A stretch of 64,000 nt of DNA from Bacteroidetes bacterium MED-G13 (GCA_002457735.1 NTKO01000002.1:35433-99432), one strand, 5' to 3'. Positions 42,613 through 52,553 are shown, numbered from the stretch's first letter. The notes: generated from the sequence alone by a model not told the origin. Translations and numbers: made by a program.

Positions 42613-43680
42613 ATGAAATTTAAAATTTTCATCATCTTTACTTTCACGTTGAGCGGATTTTCACAAAACAGCTCAAAATATTCAAACGAGTTTTTAAACA
42701 TTGGGGTTGATGCTAAATCAATTTCTATGAGCAAAGCCGTGGTTTCTAATATTAATGATGTAAATGCTTCCTATTGGAATCCCGCAGGCCTGATTGGGAT
42801 TGAAAATTCTCAAATATCAATTATGCATTCTAATTATTTTGCAAATATTGCTAATTACAACTATTTGGGATATGCTAAAAAAATTGACAGGGAATCTGCT
42901 ATTGGTTTTTCAATGATAAGGTTTGGTGTTGACAATATTTTAGATACAACACAGCTTATCGATAATCAGGGTAATATTGATTATGACAGAATTGAATTAT
43001 TTTCGGCAGCAGATTATGCTTTTATCTTTTCATACGCTAGGAAAAATTTTTTAATTGGAATGAATTACGGAATTAATGTAAAAGTCCTCAGAAGAATTAT
43101 AGGGGAATTTGCTAACTCCTGGGGATTTGGATTTGATTTTGGAATTCAATATCAAACAAAAAATGGTTGGTCTTTTGGAATTATGGGTAGAGATATTACA
43201 ACTACTTTAAACGCTTGGTCATTTGATGAAAACAGAATAAATGATATTCAAAATGCAATAATTGGACAAAATCAAGCATTACCACAAAAAAGAGAAATTA
43301 CAATACCAAAAATACAACTGGGACTTTCAAAAGATTTCTATTTTGGAACTGATTATAGTTTATTAACTGCATTTGATCTGTTTTTAATGTTTGATGAAAC
43401 TAACGATATTTTAAGCACAAGCATATTAAGCATAAACCCTGCTCTTGGATTAGAAATAGGATACATAGATTTAGTTTTTTTAAGAATTGGTGCTGGAAAC
43501 TTTCAAAAAGAGTTAGATTATTCAGGAAGAAAAAATTTATCTTTTCAGCCTAATTTTGGAATTGGTTTTAATCTAGCAAATTTTGAAATTAGTTATGCTC
43601 TTACTGATATTGGAGATCAATCAACTGCTTTATATTCAAATATCTTCTCAATCAAATTTGATATATTTAACAGTAGATAA
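42613..43680 (+). CDS. PorV/PorQ-like outer-membrane beta-barrel protein
   Basis: The 355-residue protein has a signal peptide (MKFKIFIIFTFTLSGFSQ). It continues with the PorV/PorQ-type N-terminus FLNIGVDAKSISMSKAVVS, then NASYWNPAGL, followed by alternating amphipathic strands ending in ALYSNIFSIKFDIF. The family resembles FadL-like barrels used by the type IX secretion system as accessory proteins. No other T9SS gene is in this window. A T9SS role fits the large secreted protein at 59919 but is not shown. It is a single gene, 9 nt before the adenosyltransferase gene. Confidence 0.82.
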   Translation: MKFKIFIIFTFTLSGFSQNSSKYSNEFLNIGVDAKSISMSKAVVSNINDVNASYWNPAGLIGIENSQISIMHSNYFANIANYNYLGYAKKIDRESAIGFSMIRFGVDNILDTTQLIDNQGNIDYDRIELFSAADYAFIFSYARKNFLIGMNYGINVKVLRRIIGEFANSWGFGFDFGIQYQTKNGWSFGIMGRDITTTLNAWSFDENRINDIQNAIIGQNQALPQKREITIPKIQLGLSKDFYFGTDYSLLTAFDLFLMFDETNDILSTSILSINPALGLEIGYIDLVFLRIGAGNFQKELDYSGRKNLSFQPNFGIGFNLANFEISYALTDIGDQSTALYSNIFSIKFDIFNSR

Positions 43681-43689
43681 TTTAAATAA

Positions 43690-44238
43690 ATGAAAATTTA
43701 CACTAAAAAAGGAGACTCAGGAAATACTTCACTAATTGGTGGGGAAATTGTAAAAAAACATAACATAAAGGTTGATGCATATGGAAATATAGATGAGCTT
43801 AATTCATTTTTAGGATTAGTAAGAGATTTTTCTGATGATGACCAAGTAAATGATATTATTGTTACTATTCAGAAAAAACTTTTTTCAATTGGATCACTAT
43901 TAGCTCTTGGTGATTATAAAAGTGTAACTAAGATTGACAATAAAAAACTGCAAATCAAAAAAATTGATATTGATTATATTGAAAACGAAATTGATAAAAT
44001 TGATAAAAACCTTTCTACAATAACTAAATTTACAATTCCAGGTGGTCACAAATTAATCTCATATCTGCATATTACAAGATGTGTTTGTAGAAGGGCAGAA
44101 AGAAAAATTTCTTATGTGAATGAAATAGAAAAGCTAGACCCTAATATTCCTGCTTATATGAATAGATTATCCGATTTACTTTTTATCTTATCAAGGTATT
44201 TTTGTAAAAAATTAAATGTCAAAGAGTTATATTGGTAG
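43690..44238 (+). CDS. Cob(I)yrinic acid a,c-diamide adenosyltransferase (PduO type)
   Basis: The enzyme transfers the adenosyl group of ATP to cob(I)alamin to make coenzyme B12. The 182-residue protein begins with the PduO motif MKIYTKKGDSGNTSLIGGE, followed by VDAYGNIDELNSFLG. The C-terminal motif RCVCRRAERKI carries the ATP-binding arginines, and ending NRLSDLLFILSRY is typical. The family partner MeaB (47981-48973), which services B12-dependent methylmalonyl-CoA mutase, is a few kilobases downstream, consistent with a working mutase in this genome. Confidence 0.93.
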   Translation: MKIYTKKGDSGNTSLIGGEIVKKHNIKVDAYGNIDELNSFLGLVRDFSDDDQVNDIIVTIQKKLFSIGSLLALGDYKSVTKIDNKKLQIKKIDIDYIENEIDKIDKNLSTITKFTIPGGHKLISYLHITRCVCRRAERKISYVNEIEKLDPNIPAYMNRLSDLLFILSRYFCKKLNVKELYW

Positions 44239-44265
44239 ATTGTCAATTATTTTTTCATGAATCAC

Positions 44266-44295
44266 TTGCACAATTCCACTAAAAAATTATTTTTG
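44266..44295 (+). promoter_or_regulatory. Bacteroidota-type promoter before the DUF2795-secA pair
   Basis: TTG at 44266-44268, a 19-nt spacer, then TATTTTTG at 44288-44295 fit the -33 TTG / -7 TAnnTTTG consensus with ideal spacing. The -7 end is 16 nt from the DUF2795 ATG. This is one of the best promoter matches in the window. Confidence 0.55.
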
Positions 44296-44311
44296 CAAAA
44301 AAAATTACATC

Positions 44312-44533
44312 ATGTATTGGACTTTAGAATTAGCCTCTTATCTCAGCGATGCTCCTTGGCCAGCTACTAAAGACGAACTAATAGACTATTCAATCAGAAC
44401 TGGTGCGCCACTTGAAGTCGTTGAAAATTTACAAGCAATTGAAGATGAAGGCGATCTCTATGAATCAATTCAAGAAATTTGGCCTGATTATCCAACAGAT
44501 GAAGATTATCTTTGGAATGAAGATGAATATTAA
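44312..44533 (+). CDS. DUF2795 small acidic protein
   Basis: The 73-residue acidic protein begins MYWTLELASYLSDAPWPATKDELIDYSIRTG in outline and contains APLEVVENLQAIEDEGDLYES. This matches the DUF2795 family (small helical proteins). It ends in an acidic tryptophan-containing tail (WPDYPTDEDYLWNEDEY). Its place immediately before secA is conserved in Bacteroidota, but its function is unknown. A good promoter precedes it. Confidence 0.88.
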   Translation: MYWTLELASYLSDAPWPATKDELIDYSIRTGAPLEVVENLQAIEDEGDLYESIQEIWPDYPTDEDYLWNEDEY

Positions 44534-44631
44534 AGATTTTATTTAAACTTCTTATTAAATAGTATTATCCGTCGTTAGTTAAACATGTTGTATATTTATG
44601 AATATTCCCTAGTACCACAAATTTTGTATTA

Positions 44632-47600
44632 ATGATTGGAAAAATTTTAAAATTTTTTGTTGGTGATAAGTCTAAGAAAGATTTAAAATTAATTAATCCC
44701 ATAATTGACAAGATTCACTCTTTTCAGAAAGAAGTTTCCGATTATTCAAATGATGAATTAAGAGCTCAGACGATAAATTTTAAGACTAAAATTTTTAATG
44801 CAACGTCAAGCCTTCACATTGAAATTGATAAAATCAAATCAGAAATTGAGCAACAAATTAACATTAATCAAAAAGAATCTCTTTTTTCTAGAATCGATAA
44901 ACTAAATCAAGAAATTTATCAAATTTCTGAAAGTTGCTTAGAAGAAATTCTGCCAAAAGCATTTGCAGTTGTCAAAGAAACAGCTAGTCGATTTGTTAAT
45001 AATAAAAATATTACTGTCAAATCTACAGATTTTGATTTAAAGATTGCACAAACAAAAGATTATGTGGAAATAAAAAAAAACCAAGCTGTATGGAAAAATA
45101 ATTGGGATGCCGCTGGTAAAAATATACTTTGGGATATGATCCACTACGATGTACAGTTAATTGGAGGTGTTGCAATGCATCAAGGAAAAATTGCTGAAAT
45201 GCAAACCGGTGAGGGAAAAACACTTGTTGCAACACTTCCCGTGTATCTAAATGCATTGACGGGAAGAGGTGTACACTTAGTTACTGTCAATGATTATTTA
45301 GCAAAAAGAGACAGTGCATGGATGGCTCCAATATTTGAATTTCACGGACTTAGTGTAGATTGTATAGATTATCATAAACCAAATTCTATTGAGAGAAAAA
45401 ATGCCTACAATTGTGACATAACATATGGAACTAATAATGAATTTGGTTTTGACTATTTAAGAGACAACATGGCTAATTCACCAGATGACCTGGTACAAAG
45501 AAAACATAATTATGCAATTGTTGATGAAGTTGATTCAGTTTTAATTGATGATGCAAGAACTCCCTTAATAATTTCAGGACCGATACCGAAGGGTGACAAA
45601 CATGAATTTAATAATTTAAAGCCAAAAATTGAAAAAATTGTATCAACACAAAGAAAGTTTTTACTAGGAACTCTTTCTCAAGCTAAAAGTCAAATTTCAA
45701 ACCAGGAGACAGATGAAGGTGCATTTAATTTATTAAGAGTTTTTAGAGGAATTCCTAAAAATAAAGCTTTAATAAAATACCTCAGTGAAGAGGGCATAAA
45801 ACAGTTATTGCAAAAAACTGAAAATTTTTATATGCAGGATAATAACAGAGAAATGCCTAAAATTGACAAAGAACTTTATTATGTAATAGACGAGAAGAAT
45901 AATCAAATTGAATTAACTGATAAGGGAATTGAATTTTTATCTGGAAAAGATGATCCAAATTTTTTCATTATGCCAGAAATTGGTATGGAAATTTCGAAAA
46001 TTGAAAATAAAAAACTTAGAAAAGAAGACGAAGCAAAAGAAAAAGATGACTTGTATAGAGATTTTGGTGTTAAATCTGAAAGAATTCATTCAATAAACCA
46101 ATTACTTAAAGCATACGCATTGTTTGAAAAGGATATTCAATACGTAGTGATGAATAATAAAGTATTGATTGTTGATGAGCAAACAGGAAGAATAATGGAT
46201 GGAAGAAGGTATAGCGATGGCTTACATCAAGCAATAGAAGCAAAGGAAAATGTCAAAATTGAAGCTGCCACACAAACGTTTGCAACAATCACCTTACAAA
46301 ACTATTTCAGAATGTATAACAAGCTCTCAGGAATGACTGGAACAGCAATAACAGAGGCAGGAGAATTTTGGGAAATATACAAACTTGATGTCATTGAAAT
46401 ACCTACAAATAAACCCATTCAAAGAGATGATAAAGAGGATATAGTTTTTAAAACGAAAAGAGAAAAATATAATGCCGTTATTGATAATGTTACAGATCTA
46501 TCCAAATCTGGTAGACCAGTATTAATCGGTACCACATCTGTTGAGATTAGTGAACTACTTGGAAGAATGTTGAAAATTCGTAAGATTCCACATAATATTT
46601 TAAATGCAAAGCTTCACAAAAAAGAATCAGATGTAGTTGCTGAAGCTGGAAAACCTGGACAAGTTACTATTGCCACCAACATGGCTGGTCGTGGTACTGA
46701 TATTAAACTAATTGATCAAGTCAAAGATGCAGGTGGATTAGCAATTATTGGTACAGAAAGACATGATTCAAGAAGAGTTGATAGACAGCTAAGAGGAAGA
46801 TCTGGTAGACAAGGTGATCCAGGAAGTTCTCAGTTCTATGTTTCTCTTGAAGATAATTTGATGCGTTTATTCGGAGCTGAGAGAATAGCAAAAATGATGG
46901 ATAGAATGGGATTAAAAGAAGGGGAAGTCATCCAACATTCAATGATTACTAATTCAATTGAAAGGGCTCAGAAGAAAGTTGAAGAAAATAATTTTGGTAT
47001 CAGAAAAAGGCTATTGGAATATGATGATGTCATGAATGCACAAAGAGAAGTAGTATACAGAAGAAGAAATAATTCTCTATCCGGAGAAAGACTTAGAATT
47101 GATATTTCAAATATGATCTATAATACCTGTGAAAATATTACTTCGGATAATAAAAATTTAAATGATTTTAAAAATTTTGAATTTGAGCTTATTAAATATT
47201 TTTCAATTACAACAGAAATTGATTCAGATTCATTTGAATCTATGAATATTAATGAAATAACAGAAAAAATTTATAAAGTGGTATTAAAACATTACATGAA
47301 TAAAATTGAAAGCAATGCTAAATTAGCTTTTCCAGTTATTAAACATGTTTACGAAAACCAAAGAGAAAAATTTAAAAGAATTGTAGTCCCCTTCTCTGAT
47401 GGAGTTAAAACTCTTCAAGTCATTACGAATTTAGAAAAAGCATTTGAATCGGGTGGTAATCAACTTATAACTGATTTTGAAAAAAACATTACACTGGCAA
47501 TTTTAGACAATTCATGGAAAAACCATCTAAGAAAAATGGATGAGCTAAAACAATCTGTACAATTAGCAGTTCACGAACAGAAAGATCCACTGCTAATCTA

Positions 47601-47973
47601 TAAATTTGAAGCATTTGAATTATTTAAAATATTACTTGACGAAGTTAACAAAGAGATTTTATCCTTTTTATTTAAGGCTGAGATTTCTTCAAATAATCAG
47701 AATGTTAAAGAAGCAATTGAAAGAAAACCAGTTAAATTAAATACGTCTAAAGAAGAAATACCAAACTCTGATCAATTAAGAGAGCAAAACAGGGTAATTA
47801 CAAATAGATCTTCAAATCAACAGGTTGAAACAATAGTTAGAACCCAGCCTAAGGTTGGAAGAAATGATCGGGTTAGTATCAAAAATGTAAAAACTGGGGA
47901 TATAAAAGAATTAAAGTACAAACATGCTGAAAATTTAATTTCTAGTGGTGAATGGATAATAACTAACAAATAG
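44632..47973 (+). CDS. secA: Preprotein translocase ATPase SecA
   Basis: SecA drives Sec-dependent export. The 1113-residue length reflects the insertions usual in this phylum (E. coli 901). Motifs include Walker A in MQTGEGKTLVATL, the DEAD-like VDEVDSVLIDDARTPL, GTDIKL of nucleotide-binding fold 2, and GRSGRQGDPGSSQF. A long insertion lies at about 315-480 between the two halves of NBF1. The C-terminus (KNVKTGDIKELKYKHAENL) lacks the CxCxSGxxxxxCH zinc motif that contacts SecB in proteobacteria. The gene lies 98 nt after DUF2795. Confidence 0.97.
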   Translation: MIGKILKFFVGDKSKKDLKLINPIIDKIHSFQKEVSDYSNDELRAQTINFKTKIFNATSSLHIEIDKIKSEIEQQININQKESLFSRIDKLNQEIYQISESCLEEILPKAFAVVKETASRFVNNKNITVKSTDFDLKIAQTKDYVEIKKNQAVWKNNWDAAGKNILWDMIHYDVQLIGGVAMHQGKIAEMQTGEGKTLVATLPVYLNALTGRGVHLVTVNDYLAKRDSAWMAPIFEFHGLSVDCIDYHKPNSIERKNAYNCDITYGTNNEFGFDYLRDNMANSPDDLVQRKHNYAIVDEVDSVLIDDARTPLIISGPIPKGDKHEFNNLKPKIEKIVSTQRKFLLGTLSQAKSQISNQETDEGAFNLLRVFRGIPKNKALIKYLSEEGIKQLLQKTENFYMQDNNREMPKIDKELYYVIDEKNNQIELTDKGIEFLSGKDDPNFFIMPEIGMEISKIENKKLRKEDEAKEKDDLYRDFGVKSERIHSINQLLKAYALFEKDIQYVVMNNKVLIVDEQTGRIMDGRRYSDGLHQAIEAKENVKIEAATQTFATITLQNYFRMYNKLSGMTGTAITEAGEFWEIYKLDVIEIPTNKPIQRDDKEDIVFKTKREKYNAVIDNVTDLSKSGRPVLIGTTSVEISELLGRMLKIRKIPHNILNAKLHKKESDVVAEAGKPGQVTIATNMAGRGTDIKLIDQVKDAGGLAIIGTERHDSRRVDRQLRGRSGRQGDPGSSQFYVSLEDNLMRLFGAERIAKMMDRMGLKEGEVIQHSMITNSIERAQKKVEENNFGIRKRLLEYDDVMNAQREVVYRRRNNSLSGERLRIDISNMIYNTCENITSDNKNLNDFKNFEFELIKYFSITTEIDSDSFESMNINEITEKIYKVVLKHYMNKIESNAKLAFPVIKHVYENQREKFKRIVVPFSDGVKTLQVITNLEKAFESGGNQLITDFEKNITLAILDNSWKNHLRKMDELKQSVQLAVHEQKDPLLIYKFEAFELFKILLDEVNKEILSFLFKAEISSNNQNVKEAIERKPVKLNTSKEEIPNSDQLREQNRVITNRSSNQQVETIVRTQPKVGRNDRVSIKNVKTGDIKELKYKHAENLISSGEWIITNK

Positions 47974-47980
47974 AATCCCA

Positions 47981-48973
47981 TTGTCCTTTTTATCAAAAAA
48001 TATTGAACAAGTTTGTAATGAAATTATAGACGGAAACCGAAAGACTCTTGCAAAAGCTATAACTCTCATTGAGAGTAATAATAGTGACCATAGAAAATTT
48101 GCTAATAAACTTTTAAATAAATTAAACACTAAGAAAAATAAAGGTGAATCTATAAGAATTGGAATTACTGGAATTCCTGGTGCTGGGAAAAGTACATTCA
48201 TTGAAAGTCTTGGGAATTACTTGCTAAATGATAAAAATAAGATTGCTGTTTTAGCTATTGATCCTTCCAGTAGAATAAGCAAAGGAAGCATTTTAGGTGA
48301 TAAAACAAGAATGAGCCAATTATCCAATAATCCCAATGTTTTTATTAGACCAACAGCTGCATCAAATTTTCAAGGAGGCACTGCAAAAAACACAAGAGAA
48401 TCAATTTTTTTATGTGAAGCTGCAGGCTTTAATATAATATTTATTGAAACAGTTGGTGTGGGTCAAAATGAAATTAGTGTTTTTGAGATGGTTGATTTTT
48501 TTCTTTTATTAAAAATTGCTGGATCTGGTGATGAGCTACAAGGAATAAAAAGAGGAATTATCGAAATGTCTGATTTAATTATAATTAATAAAACTGATGG
48601 AGATAATACAAATAATTCCATCATTGCTAAAAATGAATTTCAAATGGCATTAAAACTATTTTCTAAAAAAGAATCAGGATGGATACCTGAGGTTATGAAT
48701 TGTAGTTCGATTGAAAATAAGGGGATAATTGAAATTTGGGATAAAATTACTAGCTATTTTAAACTTACAAAGGATAATAATTTTTTTTATAAAAACAGAA
48801 TAAAACAAAATAAATACTGGCTCAAAAAAATAATTAATCAATCCATCATTGATAATTTTTATCACAATGAAAAAGTTAGAAAAGAATACAAGAATCAGGT
48901 AAAAAAAATTGAAGAAAATAAAGTTGATGTTTTTGAGGCCTATCAAAAAATTATTTTGTCACAAAAATCTTAA
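47981..48973 (+). CDS. meaB: Methylmalonyl-CoA mutase-associated GTPase MeaB
   Basis: MeaB (ArgK family) guards B12 loading into methylmalonyl-CoA mutase. The 330-residue G protein has the P-loop GIPGAGKSTFIESLG, AIDPSS, the switch region ETVGVGQNEISVFEMVD and the base motif NKTDGDN. The start is TTG at 47981, 7 nt after secA, since no ATG is nearby in frame. No mutase subunit is adjacent. Its 3' end overlaps the convergent PAP2 gene by 23 nt. Confidence 0.94.
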   Translation: MSFLSKNIEQVCNEIIDGNRKTLAKAITLIESNNSDHRKFANKLLNKLNTKKNKGESIRIGITGIPGAGKSTFIESLGNYLLNDKNKIAVLAIDPSSRISKGSILGDKTRMSQLSNNPNVFIRPTAASNFQGGTAKNTRESIFLCEAAGFNIIFIETVGVGQNEISVFEMVDFFLLLKIAGSGDELQGIKRGIIEMSDLIIINKTDGDNTNNSIIAKNEFQMALKLFSKKESGWIPEVMNCSSIENKGIIEIWDKITSYFKLTKDNNFFYKNRIKQNKYWLKKIINQSIIDNFYHNEKVRKEYKNQVKKIEENKVDVFEAYQKIILSQKS

Positions 48974-49520
48974 AATTTAAAATTAATCTATAAAAAAAGT
49001 ATCCTGCAGAAATTCCAAAGATTAACCCAAAAAGAATATCCAATGGATAATGTTTTCCCAAGTAAATTCTACTGTAAGAAAATAATATAACCCAAAAAAA
49101 TAATACCATTGAAATTAACGATTTTCTGTAGCTTTTAAAATTAAGTAATATGAATGAAGTAACGGCAGCTGAATTTGCTGCATGTGCAGAGAAAAAACCG
49201 TATTTACCACATCCAATATCAATATCTCTCAATAAACCAAAAAGTTGAGGCTCACTACACGGTCTAAATCTTTCAAAACTTGCTTTTATAAAATTTGTAA
49301 ACTGATCAGTGAATAAAATTAATATTGAAATAGATAAAAGTATTTTCAGTGCTTGTTTTACACCAAAATCCTTAAAAAACCTGTAGATTATAAAAAGAAA
49401 AATCGGAATAAATGTAAGTTTATCAGTTATCAACAACCATATTGGGTCCCATAATTCAGATCCTAAATTATTTAAAAACACTAATAACTCTCTATCAATT
49501 TCTAAAATTCTTTTAATCAT
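48951..49520 (-). CDS. PAP2-family membrane phosphatase
   Basis: The 189-residue protein has about five membrane helices and all three PAP2 motifs: KASFERFRPCSEPQ (KxxxxxxRP), GFFSAHAANSAAV (in place of PSGH) and SRIYLGKHYPLDILFG (SRxxxxxHxxxD). Members dephosphorylate lipid phosphates such as phosphatidate or undecaprenyl diphosphate. It overlaps the MATE gene by 8 nt upstream and meaB by 23 nt downstream. Confidence 0.92.
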   Translation of the reverse strand: MIKRILEIDRELLVFLNNLGSELWDPIWLLITDKLTFIPIFLFIIYRFFKDFGVKQALKILLSISILILFTDQFTNFIKASFERFRPCSEPQLFGLLRDIDIGCGKYGFFSAHAANSAAVTSFILLNFKSYRKSLISMVLFFWVILFSYSRIYLGKHYPLDILFGLIFGISAGYFFYRLILNFKIFVTK

Positions 49521-50880
49521 TATCTATTTTTTGATTAACTAATTGATTAAACCTTAAATATAAAAAAACTGAGGTAAAAAGAAGGCCAGTTAAAAGTCCA
49601 AACCAAATTCCCATTTCTTTAAATTGATCAAAACTTCCAAAATAATAGCTAATTGGGAATCCAATAAACCAATAGGAAATAAATATTATAATTGTTGGAA
49701 TTATGACATCTTGCATACCTCTCAAGGACCCTAAAATTATAACTTGAGCACTATCAAAAAGCTGAAACAAAGCAACTATTATAAATAATCTAGAAGCCTT
49801 TGAAATAATACTCAAATTCTTTTGATAATTATTGACATCATCAATATCTACAAAGAGAAATGGAATAATTTCTCTCATATAAAATATCAATAATGAAAAA
49901 ATTAGTGCAAATATTAAACCGAGTAAAAGTATTGACAATGATATCCTTTTTAGTTCATAATAATTATTAAGTCCTTTTTGATTTCCAGCTCTAATTGAAG
50001 CGCTCAATCCAAGACCACTTGCAACCATAAAAGTAAAAGAAGAAACATTAAGTACAATTTGATTTGCTGATTGAGTAACTTCCCCTAATAAACCACTGAG
50101 CCATATAGCTGAAGTAAAAATACCAACTTCAAAAAGCATTTGAAGAGAAGTTGGGAATCCTAATGAAATTATATTAGTAAATATTTTTTTATTGATTAGA
50201 AAAAATCCTTTGGTAATATTCATTATTATTTTATTTTTTTTCAGCAGTAAATACAGAACTATGAACATCATTATCCTCGAAACTAGGGTTCCGATTGCAG
50301 CACCTATTATACCTAATTGTGGGAAACCAAACTTTCCAAAAATTAGAACATAGTTAACAAGGATGTTAATCAAATTTGCAAATATGGTAGCATACATTGA
50401 ATATGAAGTCATTGATAATCCATCACTGTATTGTTTGAGAGCTTGAAACATCAATAGAGGAATTAATGAAAAGGCTACAATATCCAAGTAGGGAATTGCT
50501 AAATCAACAATAATTTGAGGCTGCCCTAGTAATTTTAATAAAGGCTTACATATTAGAATGAACATGAACAGAAAACAGCCTAAAAAAAAACATAATAGAA
50601 AACCATTAGTGAATGCTTTTTTTAATCTGTCTGAATTATTCTGTGAATCTGCCTCAGCTACTACGGGGGTTATTGCAGCTGAAAACCCTATCCCAATTGA
50701 CATTGCTATAAATAAAAAACTATTTCCAAGGGATACTGCAGCAAGGTTATCTGGATCTAACTTTCCAACCATGATGTTATCTACAATACCAACAATTGTA
50801 TGACCAAGTAGACCAATTATAATTGGAAATGATAATCTCAAGTTATAATTAAACTCCTTATAATATTTACTTAATACCAA
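49513..50880 (-). CDS. MATE-family efflux transporter
   Basis: The 455-residue protein has twelve hydrophobic helices in two halves. The family N-terminus FPIIIGLLGHTIVGIVDNIMVGKLDP carries the VD-x-x-MVG motif of MATE antiporters, followed by LAAVSLGNSFLF. It exports organic compounds in exchange for Na+ or H+; the substrate is unknown. The start is TTG at 50880, because no ATG is available near the conserved N-terminus. It follows def by 2 nt and overlaps the PAP2 gene by 8 nt, in a ruvX-def-MATE-PAP2 directon. Confidence 0.92.
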   Translation of the reverse strand: MVLSKYYKEFNYNLRLSFPIIIGLLGHTIVGIVDNIMVGKLDPDNLAAVSLGNSFLFIAMSIGIGFSAAITPVVAEADSQNNSDRLKKAFTNGFLLCFFLGCFLFMFILICKPLLKLLGQPQIIVDLAIPYLDIVAFSLIPLLMFQALKQYSDGLSMTSYSMYATIFANLINILVNYVLIFGKFGFPQLGIIGAAIGTLVSRIMMFIVLYLLLKKNKIIMNITKGFFLINKKIFTNIISLGFPTSLQMLFEVGIFTSAIWLSGLLGEVTQSANQIVLNVSSFTFMVASGLGLSASIRAGNQKGLNNYYELKRISLSILLLGLIFALIFSLLIFYMREIIPFLFVDIDDVNNYQKNLSIISKASRLFIIVALFQLFDSAQVIILGSLRGMQDVIIPTIIIFISYWFIGFPISYYFGSFDQFKEMGIWFGLLTGLLFTSVFLYLRFNQLVNQKIDND

Positions 50881-50882
50881 AT

Positions 50883-51455
50883 TTATTTTACGTATTTCAT
50901 AAAATAATCAACATCAACTTTTCCAACCATAATATTTTGAAGTTTATTTTTAATTATTTTTTTCTTAAAAGAAGAAATCTTATCGGTAAATAGTATCCCT
51001 TCAATATGATCATATTCATGCTGAATTACTCTCGCAATAATACCCGAATACTCTTCACTAACTGTTTTAAAATTTTCATCACAGTATGTTATTTTAATTT
51101 TAGATTTTCTACCAATTTTTTCTCTAACACTAGGGATACTTAAACAACCCTCCTCAAGAGTTTTATTTTCACCCGATTCATTTACAATGGTTGGATTGAT
51201 AAAAGTTTTTTTTAGGGTTCCAACTTCAAATCCAGTTTCTTTTTCAAATTCTGCGCTATCAAAAGGTGATGTATCAATTACAAATAGTCTGATGGGTTTC
51301 CCAATTTGAGGAGCAGCAAGTCCCACCCCTTTTGCAGCATACATAGTTTCGTACATATCATCGATTAATTTTCTTAAGTTATTGTAGTCCGATGATATTA
51401 CAGAGGCTTTTTGCTTTAAAACATTTTGTCCATATGCGTAAATTGGTAAAACCAT
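50883..51455 (-). CDS. def: Peptide deformylase
   Basis: Def removes the formyl group from nascent proteins. The 190-residue protein has the three metal motifs: KGVGLAAPQIG (motif 1), EEGCLSIP (metal Cys) and IQHEYDHIEG (HExxH). ATG 51455 gives MVLPIYAYGQNVL, the usual flavobacterial start; an upstream TTG adds five residues. It lies 31 nt after ruvX and 2 nt before the MATE gene. Confidence 0.96.
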   Translation of the reverse strand: MVLPIYAYGQNVLKQKASVISSDYNNLRKLIDDMYETMYAAKGVGLAAPQIGKPIRLFVIDTSPFDSAEFEKETGFEVGTLKKTFINPTIVNESGENKTLEEGCLSIPSVREKIGRKSKIKITYCDENFKTVSEEYSGIIARVIQHEYDHIEGILFTDKISSFKKKIIKNKLQNIMVGKVDVDYFMKYVK

Positions 51456-51486
51456 ATAGTTTATTTTCAAAATTACAATTAAAATC

Positions 51487-51909
51487 TTAAGAATTCTTTT
51501 TAATGTATTCTAAAAAATCTCTTAAAATTATGGTTGCACTTATTTTATCTACAATTTCTTTATTCAATCTAATTTTCTTTTTAGCACCAGCTAATAAAAT
51601 GGCCTTGGTTGCAATTTTTGATGTAAACCTTTCGTCATATCTAACAATTGGAATTTTAGGAAATTTTTTTTCTAACTTTTTTATAAATTCAATGATTTCG
51701 CTTTCAATTTCTGAACTTTCTCCAGACATTCTAGTAGGTTTACCAACTATAAACTTTTCTACATCATTCTCTTTAAAAAATTTGGTAATAAAGTCGAAAA
51801 AATCAATTCTTTTGACAGTTTCAAGTGGGAAAGCAAATATTTTATCATTATCTGTAACAGATAAACCTATTTTTTTTTGACCATAATCAATACCAATATA
51901 TTTTGACAT
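51487..51909 (-). CDS. ruvX: Pre-16S rRNA nuclease / Holliday-junction resolvase-like RuvX (YqgF)
   Basis: The 140-residue RNase-H-fold protein has the family start YIGIDYGQKKIGLSVTD with the catalytic aspartate, FIVGKPTRMSGESSE and VRYDERFTSK with the second acidic site. YqgF family members process the 5' end of pre-16S rRNA; resolvase function was predicted earlier. It is divergent from the Sua5 gene and precedes def by 31 nt. Confidence 0.94.
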   Translation of the reverse strand: MSKYIGIDYGQKKIGLSVTDNDKIFAFPLETVKRIDFFDFITKFFKENDVEKFIVGKPTRMSGESSEIESEIIEFIKKLEKKFPKIPIVRYDERFTSKIATKAILLAGAKKKIRLNKEIVDKISATIILRDFLEYIKKNS

Positions 51910-51983
51910 AATTTTTACTCAATTAAAAATGAAACTGTTTTTTTATATAGTATTCTTATTTTTGAAGTAAAGATATTTAACTA

Positions 51984-52553
51984 ATGCCAAAACTAATAGA
52001 CAAAGAAGTAGAAAAATCATTTAGAATAATTAATGATGGTGGAATAATATTATATCCAACTGATACCACCTGGGGAATTGGCTGTGATGCTACCAAAACA
52101 GTTTCTGTTGAGAAATTATTTAATATAAAAAAAAGATCAATGGAAAAACCTATGTTATCACTAGTAAGTAGTATTGAAATGGTTGAAAACTATGCCGAAA
52201 AACAAAATGATAAAATTATTTCAATAATTAAAAATTTCAAAAAACCAACAACTGTAATTTTTAGCAATGCAAAAAAAATTAGTCCTTTGCTTATTTCAAA
52301 AAATAATGATGCAGGGTTCAGGATCACTAAAAATATATTTTGTAAAAAATTAATTAATTTACTGTGCAAACCAATTGTATCAACTTCAGCAAATATCAGT
52401 AACAAACCATTTCCTCAATCATTTGCCGAAATAGATAATCAAATTTTATTACAAGTTGACTATGTTGTAAATTTGCCAGTGAAAAACTGGAATATTACGC
52501 CTTCATCAATTGTAAAATTTAAAAAAAATGGTGAGATTCTAAATATTCGTTAG
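51984..52553 (+). CDS. Sua5/YciO/YrdC-family threonylcarbamoyl-AMP synthase
   Basis: The 189-residue protein has the YrdC fold: GGIILYPTDTTWGIGCDA, KRSMEKPMLSLV (the K-R-x(2)-K-P motif that binds ATP and carbamoyl phosphate) and VSTSANISNKPFPQS. It makes threonylcarbamoyl-AMP for the t6A37 modification of ANN-decoding tRNAs. The Sua5 C-terminal domain is absent, so it is TsaC-like in length. A -7-like element TATTTTTG lies at 51957-51964. The CCA-adding enzyme follows after 3 nt, which groups two tRNA maturation functions. Confidence 0.92.
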   Translation: MPKLIDKEVEKSFRIINDGGIILYPTDTTWGIGCDATKTVSVEKLFNIKKRSMEKPMLSLVSSIEMVENYAEKQNDKIISIIKNFKKPTTVIFSNAKKISPLLISKNNDAGFRITKNIFCKKLINLLCKPIVSTSANISNKPFPQSFAEIDNQILLQVDYVVNLPVKNWNITPSSIVKFKKNGEILNIR

